64,000 bases of DNA from CAWDCV01 sp963728125 (GTDB lineage Bacteria; Actinomycetota; Actinomycetes; CAWDCV01). The notes beneath the pieces are model-generated. The model was not told where the DNA came from. It saw only the letters and a list, made by a program, of their open reading frames with translations, and did not search any database. The number at the start of each line of letters is the position of its first letter. Position 1 is the first letter of the stretch. Positions 52,536-60,299 of the stretch are shown piece by piece. The stretch is from positions 138,011 to 202,010 of the forward strand of contig CAVSIZ010000005.1 in assembly GCA_963728125.1 (NCBI GenBank). The letters run 5' to 3'. The position numbers and the translations under genes are program-made.

Positions 52536-54125
52536 GTGAGCTTGCCCGTCGTCCTTGTCACCGAGGAGCTGTCCCCAGCCGCGCTGAGCCTGCTCGGCGA
52601 CGACTTCGATGTCCGACAGGTCGACGGTGCCGACCGGTCCGCCCTGCTGCCAGCACTGCGCGATGTGGACGCCGTCATCGTGCGCAGCGCCACCCGCATC
52701 GACGCGGAGGCGCTCGCTGCAGCCCCGATGCTGCGCGTTGTCGCCCGAGCTGGCATCGGGCTCGACAACGTGGACGTCGGCGCAGCGACCAAGGCGGGCG
52801 TGATGGTGGTCAACGCCCCGCAGTCGAACATCGTCTCGGCCGCCGAGCACGCGGTCGCCCTGCTGCTCGCGAGCGCGCGCAACATCGCCCCGGCTAGCGC
52901 TGCGCTCAAGGCAGGGGAGTGGAAGCGGTCGAAGTACACCGGTGTCGAGCTCACCGAGAAGGTGGTCGGCGTCGTCGGCCTCGGTCGCATCGGCGTCCTC
53001 GTGGCGCAGCGGCTGTCGGCGTTTGGCGTCCGGCTGCTGGCCTACGACCCGTACGTTCAGCCCGCGCGTGCGGCGCAGATGGGCGTTCGCCTGGTGGCGC
53101 TCGACGATCTGCTACGCGAGAGCGACTTCATCTCCATCCACCTGCCGAAGACGCCGGAGACCGTCGGGTTGATCGGTGAGCGTGAGCTGTCGCTCGTGAA
53201 GCCGTCGGTCCGCATCGTCAATGCGGCGCGCGGGGGCATCGTCGATGAGCACGCGCTCTATGTGGCGCTCAAGGAGGGTCGCGTCGCAGGCGCCGGCGTC
53301 GACGTCTTCGCCACTGAGCCGACGACGGACAGCCCGCTGTTCGAATTCGATTCCGTCGTCGTGACGCCACACCTCGGGGCGTCGACCCACGAGGCGCAGG
53401 AGAAGGCCGGAACGGCCGTGGCGCGGTCGGTGCTGCTGGCGCTGTCTGGTGAGCTGGTGCCCGATGCGGTCAACGTCCAGGGCGGCATCATCGCCGAGGA
53501 CGTACGCCCGGGTCTGCCGCTCGCCGAGAAGCTCGGCCGCGTCTTCACCGCCCTGGCCGGCGGCGTCGCGGCTCAGCTCGACGTCGAGGTACGCGGCGAG
53601 ATCACCGCGCACGACGTGAAAATTCTCGAACTAGCAGCGTTGAAGGGCGTGTTCACCGACGTCGTCGAGGAGACCGTGACGTACGTCAATGCGCCACTGC
53701 TCGCGTCAGACCGGGGCGTCGAGGTCCGCTTGACCACCAGCCCGGACAGCCCCGACTACCGCAACGTCGTCACCGTGCGCGGAACGCTTGCCGATGGCAC
53801 CCAGGTATCGGTGTCAGGGACGCTGTCCGGTCCCCGGCACGTGGAGAAGCTGGTCGAGGTCGACGGGTTCGCTGTCGACCTCCAGCCCAGCGAGCACATG
53901 GCCTTCTTCCGATACGAGGATCGGCCGGGTGTCGTTGGAATCGTCGGCCGACTGCTCGGTGACGCGGCGATCAACATCGCCGGGATGCAGGTGAGCCGTG
54001 ACACCAAGGGCGGGCACGCACTCGTCGCGCTGACCGTCGACTCTGCAATCCCGGCTCAGCTGCTCGACGAGATTCGGCGCGCCATCGGTGCCGCCAGCGC
54101 CCGCCCCGTTGACATCGTCGACTGA
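52536..54125 (+). CDS. serA: D-3-phosphoglycerate dehydrogenase
   Basis: 529 residues, the long actinobacterial type with an intervening and an ACT domain. It oxidises 3-phosphoglycerate, committing it to serine. The NAD motif is VVGLGRIGVLVAQRL. The catalytic Arg is in NAARGGIVDE, Glu in FATEPTTDSPLF and His in VTPHLGAST. The ASB/intervening domain covers about 320-450, and the C-terminal ACT domain (FRYEDRPGVVGIVGRLLGD) binds serine. TAAACT at 52522-52527 lies 8 nt before GTG 52536 with no ribosome site, indicating a leaderless mRNA independent of ilvBNC. Confidence 0.96.
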   Translation: MSLPVVLVTEELSPAALSLLGDDFDVRQVDGADRSALLPALRDVDAVIVRSATRIDAEALAAAPMLRVVARAGIGLDNVDVGAATKAGVMVVNAPQSNIVSAAEHAVALLLASARNIAPASAALKAGEWKRSKYTGVELTEKVVGVVGLGRIGVLVAQRLSAFGVRLLAYDPYVQPARAAQMGVRLVALDDLLRESDFISIHLPKTPETVGLIGERELSLVKPSVRIVNAARGGIVDEHALYVALKEGRVAGAGVDVFATEPTTDSPLFEFDSVVVTPHLGASTHEAQEKAGTAVARSVLLALSGELVPDAVNVQGGIIAEDVRPGLPLAEKLGRVFTALAGGVAAQLDVEVRGEITAHDVKILELAALKGVFTDVVEETVTYVNAPLLASDRGVEVRLTTSPDSPDYRNVVTVRGTLADGTQVSVSGTLSGPRHVEKLVEVDGFAVDLQPSEHMAFFRYEDRPGVVGIVGRLLGDAAINIAGMQVSRDTKGGHALVALTVDSAIPAQLLDEIRRAIGAASARPVDIVD

Positions 54126-54140
54126 CCGCTGCCAGAACGC

Positions 54141-55202
54141 TCAGTCGGCATCGCGCGCGCCGTGGCTCTCGCGCAGCGCTCGCGCGTCCTCGAGCTCCTC
54201 GGCGGCCTTCTTCTCCGACTTCTCGATCTTCTTGGTGTCCTTGGCGGGAAGCTGCAGCTCTTCCTCGGCGGGCATCCCCGATTGCAATTGGCGGCCGCGC
54301 TCGATCTCCGCGTTGACCTCGGCACCGAACAGCAGCGCAAGGTTGGTGATCCACAACCACAGGAGGAACACGATGACGCCCGCAAGCGTGCCGTAGGTCT
54401 TGTTGTAGCTGCCGAAGTTCGCGACGTAGAAGGCGAACGCCACCGACGCCAACGCCCACACGACGACCGCGATGATCGATCCTGGCGTGACCCACTTGAA
54501 CTTCGGCTGCTTCACGTTCGGCGTCGCGTAGTAGAGAATCGCAATGATCAGGACGACGACGGCGACCAGGACGGGCCACTTCAGGAACTGCCAGGCCGTC
54601 ACCGCGGCGCTGCCCAGCCCGATGGCGTTGCCGATGGACTCCGCCACCGGACCGCTCACGACCAGCGCGAGGGCGACCAGGCAGATGAGGATCACGGCGA
54701 TCAGGGTGATCACGATCTGCAGCGGACGGAGCTTGTAGAACGGTCGGCCCTCAGGGATCTCGTAGATACGGTTCATGGCCCGGCCGAAGGCGCCCACGTA
54801 CCCGGATGCCGACCACAGCGCAAGGGCGATACCAGTGACGAGTGCGAAACCGGCGGAGTTGGACTGGGTGAGCGATTCAACCACTGGCTGCAGCGTGTCC
54901 ACAGCCGTCCCCGGCGCGAGATCGTCGACGATGCCGAGCAGGGCGTCCGTGGTCCGCTCGGCCTGCCCGATGAGACCCAGCAGGGACACCATGGCGAGCA
55001 GGGCGGGGAACAAGGACAGGACGGCGTAGTAGGTCAACGCGGCGGCCAGGTCCGTGCACTGGTCGTCCATGAACTCGCGAAGCGTCTTCTTCGAGACGTA
55101 TTTCCAGATGGGCTTCGTCATCTTCGCCGGGCTGTCGGTCTTGCCCGCCGACTCGGGGTCGCGGGAAGCGTCCCGGGCTTCCCGCTCCTCGTGCTTGGTC
55201 AC
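54141..55202 (-). CDS. YihY/BrkB-family inner membrane protein
   Basis: 353 residues. After a charged cytoplasmic start (MTKHEEREARDASRDPES) and KKTLREFMDDQCTDLAAALTYYAVLSLFPALLAM, the family hallmark, there are about six membrane helices, ending with VIVFLLWLWITNLALLFGAEVNAEIERGR, another family signature. The last 50 residues are a charged Lys/Glu-rich tail. The start is GTG after GAGGAG. The function is unknown. The old ribonuclease BN name was a misassignment. It is read against its neighbours and separates serA from the leuB leader region. Confidence 0.9.
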   Translation of the reverse strand: MTKHEEREARDASRDPESAGKTDSPAKMTKPIWKYVSKKTLREFMDDQCTDLAAALTYYAVLSLFPALLAMVSLLGLIGQAERTTDALLGIVDDLAPGTAVDTLQPVVESLTQSNSAGFALVTGIALALWSASGYVGAFGRAMNRIYEIPEGRPFYKLRPLQIVITLIAVILICLVALALVVSGPVAESIGNAIGLGSAAVTAWQFLKWPVLVAVVVLIIAILYYATPNVKQPKFKWVTPGSIIAVVVWALASVAFAFYVANFGSYNKTYGTLAGVIVFLLWLWITNLALLFGAEVNAEIERGRQLQSGMPAEEELQLPAKDTKKIEKSEKKAAEELEDARALRESHGARDAD

Positions 55203-55387
55203 GACGTCTCCTCATATGTGGAACTGCTGACATACGACGCTCGCGGTATGCCCCGTGAATTGAGCGTCATTCCGTCCAAGCGCGGCTCTTGGAGCCGAAT
55301 TGGAGTCCTTCGCGCGACGATATCCGCCGAGATGCCCGCTCGGGCACCCGTCCCTCACGGAGGAGTGGAGACCGATGACCAAATGCT

Positions 55388-55421
55388 GAGACGGCTGCCC
55401 AGCTGGCGAGACAGCCGTCTC
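55388..55421. promoter_or_regulatory. inverted repeat over the leuB promoter
   Basis: GAGACGGCTG and CAGCCGTCTC are perfect 10-bp inverted arms separated by 14 nt. The right arm overlaps the -35 region, so a bound protein would affect initiation. The left half-site TGAGACG is shared with the ilvB operator region. The stretch 55203-55387 before it holds nothing else I can recognise. Confidence 0.6.
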
Positions 55422-55436
55422 GGCAAGGTCTACGCT
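55408..55436 (+). promoter_or_regulatory. leuB leader promoter
   Basis: GAGACA at 55408-55413 (xxGACA of a -35), a 17-bp spacer and TACGCT at 55431-55436. The start codon of the leader peptide is 8 nt further, so the leader is probably translated from a leaderless or nearly leaderless mRNA. The -10 and the next bases (ACGCTGC) repeat those of the ilvB promoter. Confidence 0.65.
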
Positions 55437-55444
55437 GCTCCCTG

Positions 55445-55486
55445 ATGCGCCTCGTACTCATCCTCCGTCGCCGCGACGGGGCCTGA
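55445..55486 (+). CDS. leuB leader peptide MRLVLILRRRDGA
   Basis: A 13-codon ORF (ATG 55445 to TGA 55486) with the run Leu-Val-Leu-Ile-Leu in codons 3-7 (CTC GTA CTC ATC CTC). The three Leu codons fit control of a leucine gene. The three Arg codons after them form part of the first hairpin. The layout parallels the ilvB leader, which has the same length. It is followed by mutually exclusive stem-loops. Confidence 0.75.
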   Translation: MRLVLILRRRDGA

Positions 55487-55515
55487 TCCTTCAGCCGGCC
55501 CCCCGTCGCGGGGCC
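55465..55515 (+). promoter_or_regulatory. leuB attenuator: three competing stems
   Basis: Stem 1:2 is CCGTCGC/GCGACGG (55465-55479), inside the leader ORF. Stem 2:3 is GACGGGGCC (55475-55483) with GGCCCCCCGTC (55497-55507). Stem 3:4 is GGCCCC (55497-55502) with GGGGCC (55510-55515). 2:3 excludes both others, as in classical attenuators. No T run follows 3:4 (TGAGTACG), so termination may be weak or Rho-dependent. The rest of the gap to 55602 shows no further gene. Confidence 0.65.
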
Positions 55516-55602
55516 TGAGTACGACCGCCGGCAGCGGGTGGATGTACAGCCCGCCGTGGATGTTCACCCTCCGCCGCCAGCGAGCATGTGAAGGATCCGA
55601 TC

Positions 55603-55695
55603 ATGACAGCTGCCCAGCAAGCCCTGCAGGAATCGATGGATCGCCGCGACAACGGCGGCGAGACCGGTCACGACAGTGAGGCGCCGGGGCGGTGA
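55603..55695 (+). CDS. 30-aa ORF overlapping the leuB start
   Basis: ATG 55603 opens a 30-codon ORF (MTAAQQALQESMDRRDNGGE and on to EAPGR) whose TGA overlaps the GTG of leuB as GTGA. AAGGA lies about 8 nt before the ATG. The peptide is hydrophilic and shows no motif. It may serve to couple translation into leuB, or be chance. Nothing more can be said from sequence. Confidence 0.45.
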   Translation: MTAAQQALQESMDRRDNGGETGHDSEAPGR

Positions 55696-56756
55696 CCCTG
55701 GCTTCGAACCAGTTCTCACTGGCCGTCATCGGCGGGGACGGCATCGGTCCCGAGGTCGTCGCCGAGGGGCTGCGCGTTCTTGATGCCGTCCTGCCGCAGT
55801 ACGACGTCAAGGTCGAGACGACCGAATACGACCTCGGCGCGCAGCGCTGGCACGCCACGGGGGAGACCCTGCCCGACAGCGTGCTCGACGAGCTGCGCGA
55901 GCACGACGCGATCCTGCTCGGTGCCGTTGGCGATCCCTCAGTGCCGAGCGGTGTCCTCGAGCGCGGACTGCTTCTTCGGATGCGCTTCGAGCTCGACCAC
56001 TACGTCAACCTGCGGCCCGTGCGCCTCTACCCCGGCGTCACATCACCGCTCGCCGGTGCGACGCCGGACAGCATCGACATGATCGTCGTCCGCGAGGGAA
56101 CCGAGGGCCCATACGCCGGTGCGGGCGGCAGCCTGCGCCGTGGAACTCCCTTCGAAGTTGCCACCGAGGAGTCCCTCAACACCGCGTACGGCGTGGAGCG
56201 TGTCGTCCGCGATGCCTTCGAGCGAGCAGCAGCTCGCCCTCGACGGAAGCTGACACTCGTCCACAAGACGAACGTGCTCACGCATTCCGGTGACCTCTGG
56301 GCGCGCACCGTCGCCCGAGTGGCGCCGGAATACCCGTCGGTCGCCGTCGACTACAACCACGTCGACGCGGCGGCGATGTTCTTCGTCACCGATCCCGGGC
56401 GCTTCGACGTCGTCGTCACCGACAACCTGTTCGGCGACATCCTCACTGACATCGGCGCCGCCATCGCCGGCGGCATCGGCCGCGCCGCAAGCGGCAACAT
56501 CAACCCCACGCGCGAGCAGCCGAGCATGTTCGAGCCGGTCCATGGATCTGCCCCGGACATCGCCGGAACGGGCGTCGCCGACCCGACGGCGACCGTGCTC
56601 TCCGTCGCGATGCTGCTCGACCACCTGGGCCTCCCCGATGTCGCCGGCCGGGTCGAATCGGCCGTCGCCGCTGACCTGTCCCAGCGGGCGAACGGTCCGG
56701 CTCGATCTCGGTCCACCCGAGAGGTAGGCGAGGCGCTGGCCGCAGCCGTCTCCTGA
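55692..56756 (+). CDS. leuB: 3-isopropylmalate dehydrogenase
   Basis: 354 residues. It oxidises and decarboxylates 3-isopropylmalate in leucine synthesis. If the citramalate route is used, it may also serve 3-methylmalate towards isoleucine. Motifs: LAVIGGDGIGPEVVAEGLRVL, substrate Arg residues in LLLRMRFELDHYVNLRPVRLYPG, IVVREGTEGPYAGAGG, KLTLVHKTNVLTHSG, the metal Asp residues in VVTDNLFGDILTDIGAAIAGG, and FEPVHGSAPDIAGTG. The start GTG overlaps the 30-aa ORF. The next gene ilvE begins 70 bp later with its own AGGAGG. Confidence 0.96.
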   Translation: MTLASNQFSLAVIGGDGIGPEVVAEGLRVLDAVLPQYDVKVETTEYDLGAQRWHATGETLPDSVLDELREHDAILLGAVGDPSVPSGVLERGLLLRMRFELDHYVNLRPVRLYPGVTSPLAGATPDSIDMIVVREGTEGPYAGAGGSLRRGTPFEVATEESLNTAYGVERVVRDAFERAAARPRRKLTLVHKTNVLTHSGDLWARTVARVAPEYPSVAVDYNHVDAAAMFFVTDPGRFDVVVTDNLFGDILTDIGAAIAGGIGRAASGNINPTREQPSMFEPVHGSAPDIAGTGVADPTATVLSVAMLLDHLGLPDVAGRVESAVAADLSQRANGPARSRSTREVGEALAAAVS

Positions 56757-56826
56757 CCGCTTCTCGACGGACGCCAGCGCCGATTCGGCTACCGTCGTCG
56801 GAGAAAGCGTGACCAGGAGGACCAGC

Positions 56827-57918
56827 GTGACCAGCCTGACTTTCCGTACCGAGACGTCGACCTCGCCGCTCCCGGCCGACGAGCGCCTGCAGGCCCTGGT
56901 CGAGCCCGGATTCGGCAACACCTTCACCGACCACATGGTCTCCGTACGGTGGACGCTGCAGCGCGGCTGGCACGATGCATCCGTCCGGCCGTACGCGCCG
57001 CTGGTGATGGATCCAGCCACCGCCGTGCTGCATTACGCGCAGGCGATCTTCGAGGGGTTCAAGGCCTACCGGCATGCTGACGGCAGCATCTGGACGTTCC
57101 GGCCGGAAGCCAACGCCCGGCGCTTCGCGCGGTCGGCCCATCGGCTCGCGTTGCCGGAGCTGCCCACCGACGACTTCATCGCGGGCTGCGATGCGCTCAT
57201 CCGCGCCGATGCGGCCTGGGTTCCCGAGGGCGGCGAGAAGAGCCTCTACCTGCGGCCGTTCATGTTTGCCTCGGAGGTCTTCCTCGGGGTGCGGCCGGCT
57301 GACGAGGTGCTCTTCCTCGTGATCGCCTCACCCGCCGGGTCGTACTTCGCCGGCGGGGTCCGGCCGGTGTCGATCTGGCTGTCGGAGCACTACACGCGGG
57401 CAGCGCCCGGCGGCACGGGTGCGGCCAAGGCCGCGGGAAACTATGCCGCGAGCCTGGTGGCGCAGCAGGAGGCCATCGCGCACGGCTGCGACCAGGTGGC
57501 GTTCCTCGACGCCGTGGAGCGACGCTGGGTCGAGGAGCTTGGCGGGATGAACCTGTTCTTCGTCCTCGAAGACGACTTGATCGTGACGCCAGAAATCACC
57601 GGCACGATCCTCGAGGGCATCACCCGCGAGTCGATCCTCACGCTCGCCATGGAGCGCGGTCACAAGGTCGAGGAGCGGCGGATCTCGGTCGACGAGTGGC
57701 GCGAGGGCGTTGACTCGGGCCGGATCCGGGAGGTGTTCGCCTGCGGAACGGCGGCGGTCGTTACGCCCGTCGGTCGGCTGCTCTGGGAGGGCGGCGAGCT
57801 CATCATGGGGGACGGGGAGACGACCGGACCCATCACGGGCGCCATCCGCGCCGACCTGCTCGACATCCAGCACGGCCGCGTTCCCGACGTTCACGGTTGG
57901 CTGCATCAGGTCATGTAG
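56827..57918 (+). CDS. ilvE: branched-chain amino-acid aminotransferase
   Basis: 363 residues of fold-type IV PLP aminotransferases, catalysing the last step to Val, Leu and Ile. The PLP lysine is in GGTGAAKAAGNYAASL. FGNTFTDHMVSVRW, AQAIFEGFKAYRHADGSIWTFRPEANA, DAVERRWVEELGGMNLFFV and VFACGTAAVVTPVG are family signatures. Start GTG 56827 has AGGAGG 6 nt upstream and an upstream GTG at 56809 is less likely. It sits between leuB and cimA and ends before an inverted repeat. Confidence 0.96.
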   Translation: MTSLTFRTETSTSPLPADERLQALVEPGFGNTFTDHMVSVRWTLQRGWHDASVRPYAPLVMDPATAVLHYAQAIFEGFKAYRHADGSIWTFRPEANARRFARSAHRLALPELPTDDFIAGCDALIRADAAWVPEGGEKSLYLRPFMFASEVFLGVRPADEVLFLVIASPAGSYFAGGVRPVSIWLSEHYTRAAPGGTGAAKAAGNYAASLVAQQEAIAHGCDQVAFLDAVERRWVEELGGMNLFFVLEDDLIVTPEITGTILEGITRESILTLAMERGHKVEERRISVDEWREGVDSGRIREVFACGTAAVVTPVGRLLWEGGELIMGDGETTGPITGAIRADLLDIQHGRVPDVHGWLHQVM

Positions 57919-57936
57919 CGGCCGCACCTGGGCACG

Positions 57937-57983
57937 ACGCCTGTCCGGATGATGAGACGAGCAGTCACCATCTGGACAGGCGT
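57937..57983. repeat. inverted repeat between ilvE and the cimA leader
   Basis: CGCCTGTCCGGATG and CATCTGGACAGGCG pair over 14 positions with one G.T, and the loop is about 17 nt and contains TGAGACG. It may end ilvE transcription (no T run follows) or regulate the cimA leader promoter. The right arm includes TGGACA, a -35-like hexamer, but no well-spaced -10 is clear. Confidence 0.6.
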
Positions 57984-58001
57984 GGCACAGTAGTAGCCGT
58001 T

Positions 58002-58028
58002 ATGTCCAGCACCATCATCATTCCGTAG
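58002..58028 (+). CDS. cimA leader peptide MSSTIIIP
   Basis: An 8-codon ORF (ATG 58002, TAG 58028) with three consecutive Ile codons (ATC ATC ATT) after Thr. It lies 36 nt before a terminator hairpin and 92 nt before citramalate synthase, whose product leads to isoleucine. Ile-codon stalling would therefore sense the end product. No ribosome site is visible, so it may also be leaderless. Confidence 0.7.
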   Translation: MSSTIIIP

Positions 58029-58063
58029 GCGCGCCGGCCACACTGCACCACGGTCCGCGCGCA

Positions 58064-58100
58064 GACCTCTCGCATCCGCGAGGGGTCTTTTGCTTTGTCT
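58064..58100 (+). terminator. attenuator terminator before cimA
   Basis: GACCTCTCGC and GCGAGGGGTC pair over 10 positions (one G.T) around an ATCC loop, directly followed by TTTTGCTTTGT. This is the best intrinsic terminator in the window. It lies between an Ile-rich leader peptide and cimA, with AGGACACATCTGGAGAAG as the downstream ribosome region. Confidence 0.85.
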
Positions 58101-58120
58101 AGGACACATCTGGAGAAGAG

Positions 58121-59707
58121 ATGCCCACCGACGCCTTCCACGTCTACGACACGACGCTGCGTGATGGCGCCCAGCGCGAGGGGATGGCGCTGTCCGTCGC
58201 CGACAAGCTGGCGATCGCCCGCCACCTCGACTCGCTCGGCGTCGGCTTCATCGAGGGTGGCTGGCCGGGCGCCAACCCCAAGGACACCGAGTTCTTCGCT
58301 CGAGCGCGCACCGATCTCGAGCTGCGCCACGCGAAGCTCACCGCATTCGGGTCGACGCGTCGCGCCGGTGCCAAGGCTGCGGACGATCCGATGGTTGCTG
58401 CGCTTCGCGACAGCGGTGCGCCAGTCGTCTGCCTCGTCGCCAAGTCGCACGATCGGCATGTCGAGCAGGCGCTGCGCACCACGCTCGAGGAGAACCTCGC
58501 GATGGTGCGTGACACGGTTACGCACTTGCGCAGCGAAGGTCAGCGCGTGTTCCTCGACGCCGAGCACTTCTTCGACGGCTACCGCGCCAACCCGTCGTAC
58601 GCTCTCGAGGTTCTCCGGACCGCGAGCGCCGCCGGCGCCGACGTCGTCGTCCTCTGCGACACCAACGGCGGCATGCTGCCCGATCAGCTGGCCGATGTCG
58701 TTCACGAGGTGCTCGGCGCCACTGACGCGCGCGTCGGCATTCATGCCCACGACGACGCGGCGTGCGCCGTCGCGAACAGCCTGGCCGCCATTGGTGCCGG
58801 TGCGACACACGTTCAGGGAACGGCCAACGGATACGGCGAGCGATCCGGCAACGCCAACCTCTTCTCGGTCGTCGCTGCGCTCGAGCTGAAGCAAGGACGC
58901 CAGGTCCTCCCCGACGGCAAGCTCGCCGAGCTCAGCCGAGTGAGCCACGCGGTCGCCGAGGTCGCCAACATCGCCCCCAACCCCCACCAGCCGTACGTCG
59001 GCATGTCGGCCTTCGCTCACAAGGCGGGCCTGCATGCGAGCGCCGTCAAGGTCGCCCCGGAGCTGTACCAGCATGTCGAACCCGAAGCCGTCGGAAACGA
59101 CATGCGGACGCTCGTTTCTGACATGGCGGGCCGGGCCAGCGTCGAGCTCAAGGGCCGCGAGCTCGGACTCGACCTCTCCGACCATCGCGAGGTTCTCACC
59201 CGCGTGGTCGATCGGGTCAAGGACCTGGAGGCGCAGGGCTACACCTTCGAAGCTGCGGACGCATCGTTCGAGCTGCTGCTGCGCGAGGAGCTCGACGGCG
59301 CGCGTACCCGGTTCTTCGATGTCGAGTCCTGGCGGGTCATCGTCGAGCGGCGTACCGACACCGATGTGGTGAGCGAGGCGACGGTAAAGCTGCACGCCGG
59401 CGGTGAGCGGATCGTCGCCACCGCTGAGGGCAACGGCCCGGTGAACGCGCTCGACAAGGCGCTGCGTCAGGCGCTCGAGAAGCTGTATCCGGAGCTCGCG
59501 ACGCTGGACCTGCTCGACTACAAGGTGCGCATCCTCGAGGGTCGCCATGGCACTGGTGCAGTCACCCGGGTGCTCGTGTCGACCGGCGACGGCGAAACCG
59601 AGTGGGACACTGTCGGCGTGCACGAGAACGTCATCGAGGCGTCGTGGATGGCGCTGGAGGATGCTGTCGCATACGGCCTGGTGAAGGCGGGTCGCATCAG
59701 CCCGTGA
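58121..59707 (+). CDS. cimA: citramalate synthase
   Basis: 528 residues. It condenses pyruvate with acetyl-CoA to (R)-citramalate, giving 2-ketobutyrate for isoleucine without threonine. The HMG-CoA-lyase-like barrel begins FHVYDTTLRDGAQREGMALSV, with Arg and Asp of the active site. HAHDDAACAVANSLAAIGAGATHVQGTANGYGERSGNAN is the HxH metal region and CimA-type signature. The LeuA-type regulatory dimer domain occupies about 400-528. GGAGAAGAG precedes the ATG. An Ile-rich leader and terminator lie in front, which supports CimA over isopropylmalate synthase. The stop overlaps the next gene as GTGA. Confidence 0.93.
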   Translation: MPTDAFHVYDTTLRDGAQREGMALSVADKLAIARHLDSLGVGFIEGGWPGANPKDTEFFARARTDLELRHAKLTAFGSTRRAGAKAADDPMVAALRDSGAPVVCLVAKSHDRHVEQALRTTLEENLAMVRDTVTHLRSEGQRVFLDAEHFFDGYRANPSYALEVLRTASAAGADVVVLCDTNGGMLPDQLADVVHEVLGATDARVGIHAHDDAACAVANSLAAIGAGATHVQGTANGYGERSGNANLFSVVAALELKQGRQVLPDGKLAELSRVSHAVAEVANIAPNPHQPYVGMSAFAHKAGLHASAVKVAPELYQHVEPEAVGNDMRTLVSDMAGRASVELKGRELGLDLSDHREVLTRVVDRVKDLEAQGYTFEAADASFELLLREELDGARTRFFDVESWRVIVERRTDTDVVSEATVKLHAGGERIVATAEGNGPVNALDKALRQALEKLYPELATLDLLDYKVRILEGRHGTGAVTRVLVSTGDGETEWDTVGVHENVIEASWMALEDAVAYGLVKAGRISP

Positions 59708-60276
59708 AGACGCAGTACTACACGGCGACGAGCATTGACGGTTTCATCGCCGACGAGAACAACTCGCTGGATTGGCTGTTCGAGGTCGGCGAGGGCCAAG
59801 ACACGGGCGGGCGCTATACGGAGTTCTTCCGCCAGGTCGGCGCGATGGCGATGGGATCCACGACGTACCTGTGGATCATCGAGCACGGGCAGCTGCTGGA
59901 GCATCCGAACAAGTGGCAGGACGAGTTCGGCTACGGCGACACCCCCTGCTGGGTCTTCACCCATCGGGACCTGCCCGTCATCGCGGGGGCGGACGTGAGA
60001 TTTGCTCGCGGCGACGTCGAGCCCGTGCACCCGCAGATGGCGGCGGCAGCCGCGGGAAAGAACATCTGGGTGGTAGGCGGTGGCGACCTGGTCGGGCAGT
60101 TCGTCGATCGCGGACTCCTCGACGAGATCATTCTCGGCGTGGCGCCGGTTGCGCTGGGCGCGGGTGCACCGGTGCTGCCTCGTCGGCTCACTGGCTCCGC
60201 CCTGACGCTGACCGGCGCGGAACCGGATGGTGGTTTCGCCTACCTCACCTACGAGGTCGCGCGCGCTAACCGGTGA
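59704..60276 (+). CDS. RibD C-terminal/dihydrofolate reductase-family protein
   Basis: 190 residues. YTATSIDGFIADENNSLDWLF is the opening of the RibD_C family, a DHFR-like fold binding NADPH. GAMAMGSTTYLWI and KNIWVVGGGDLVGQFVDRGLLDEIILGVAPVALGAG give the nucleotide-binding GGG motif and the family C-terminus. It is likely a reductase of unknown substrate and not a true folate enzyme. The GTG start overlaps the cimA stop as GTGA, so it is coupled to isoleucine synthesis by position only. Confidence 0.85.
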   Translation: MKTQYYTATSIDGFIADENNSLDWLFEVGEGQDTGGRYTEFFRQVGAMAMGSTTYLWIIEHGQLLEHPNKWQDEFGYGDTPCWVFTHRDLPVIAGADVRFARGDVEPVHPQMAAAAAGKNIWVVGGGDLVGQFVDRGLLDEIILGVAPVALGAGAPVLPRRLTGSALTLTGAEPDGGFAYLTYEVARANR

Positions 60277-60299
60277 TCCCGCTTGGGTAGCCTCGGCGG

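Noticed and set aside
55203..58120. T-box riboswitch upstream of leuB or cimA
   Set aside because: No AGGGUGG-type T-box sequence or specifier loop was seen. Leader peptides explain the regions better.
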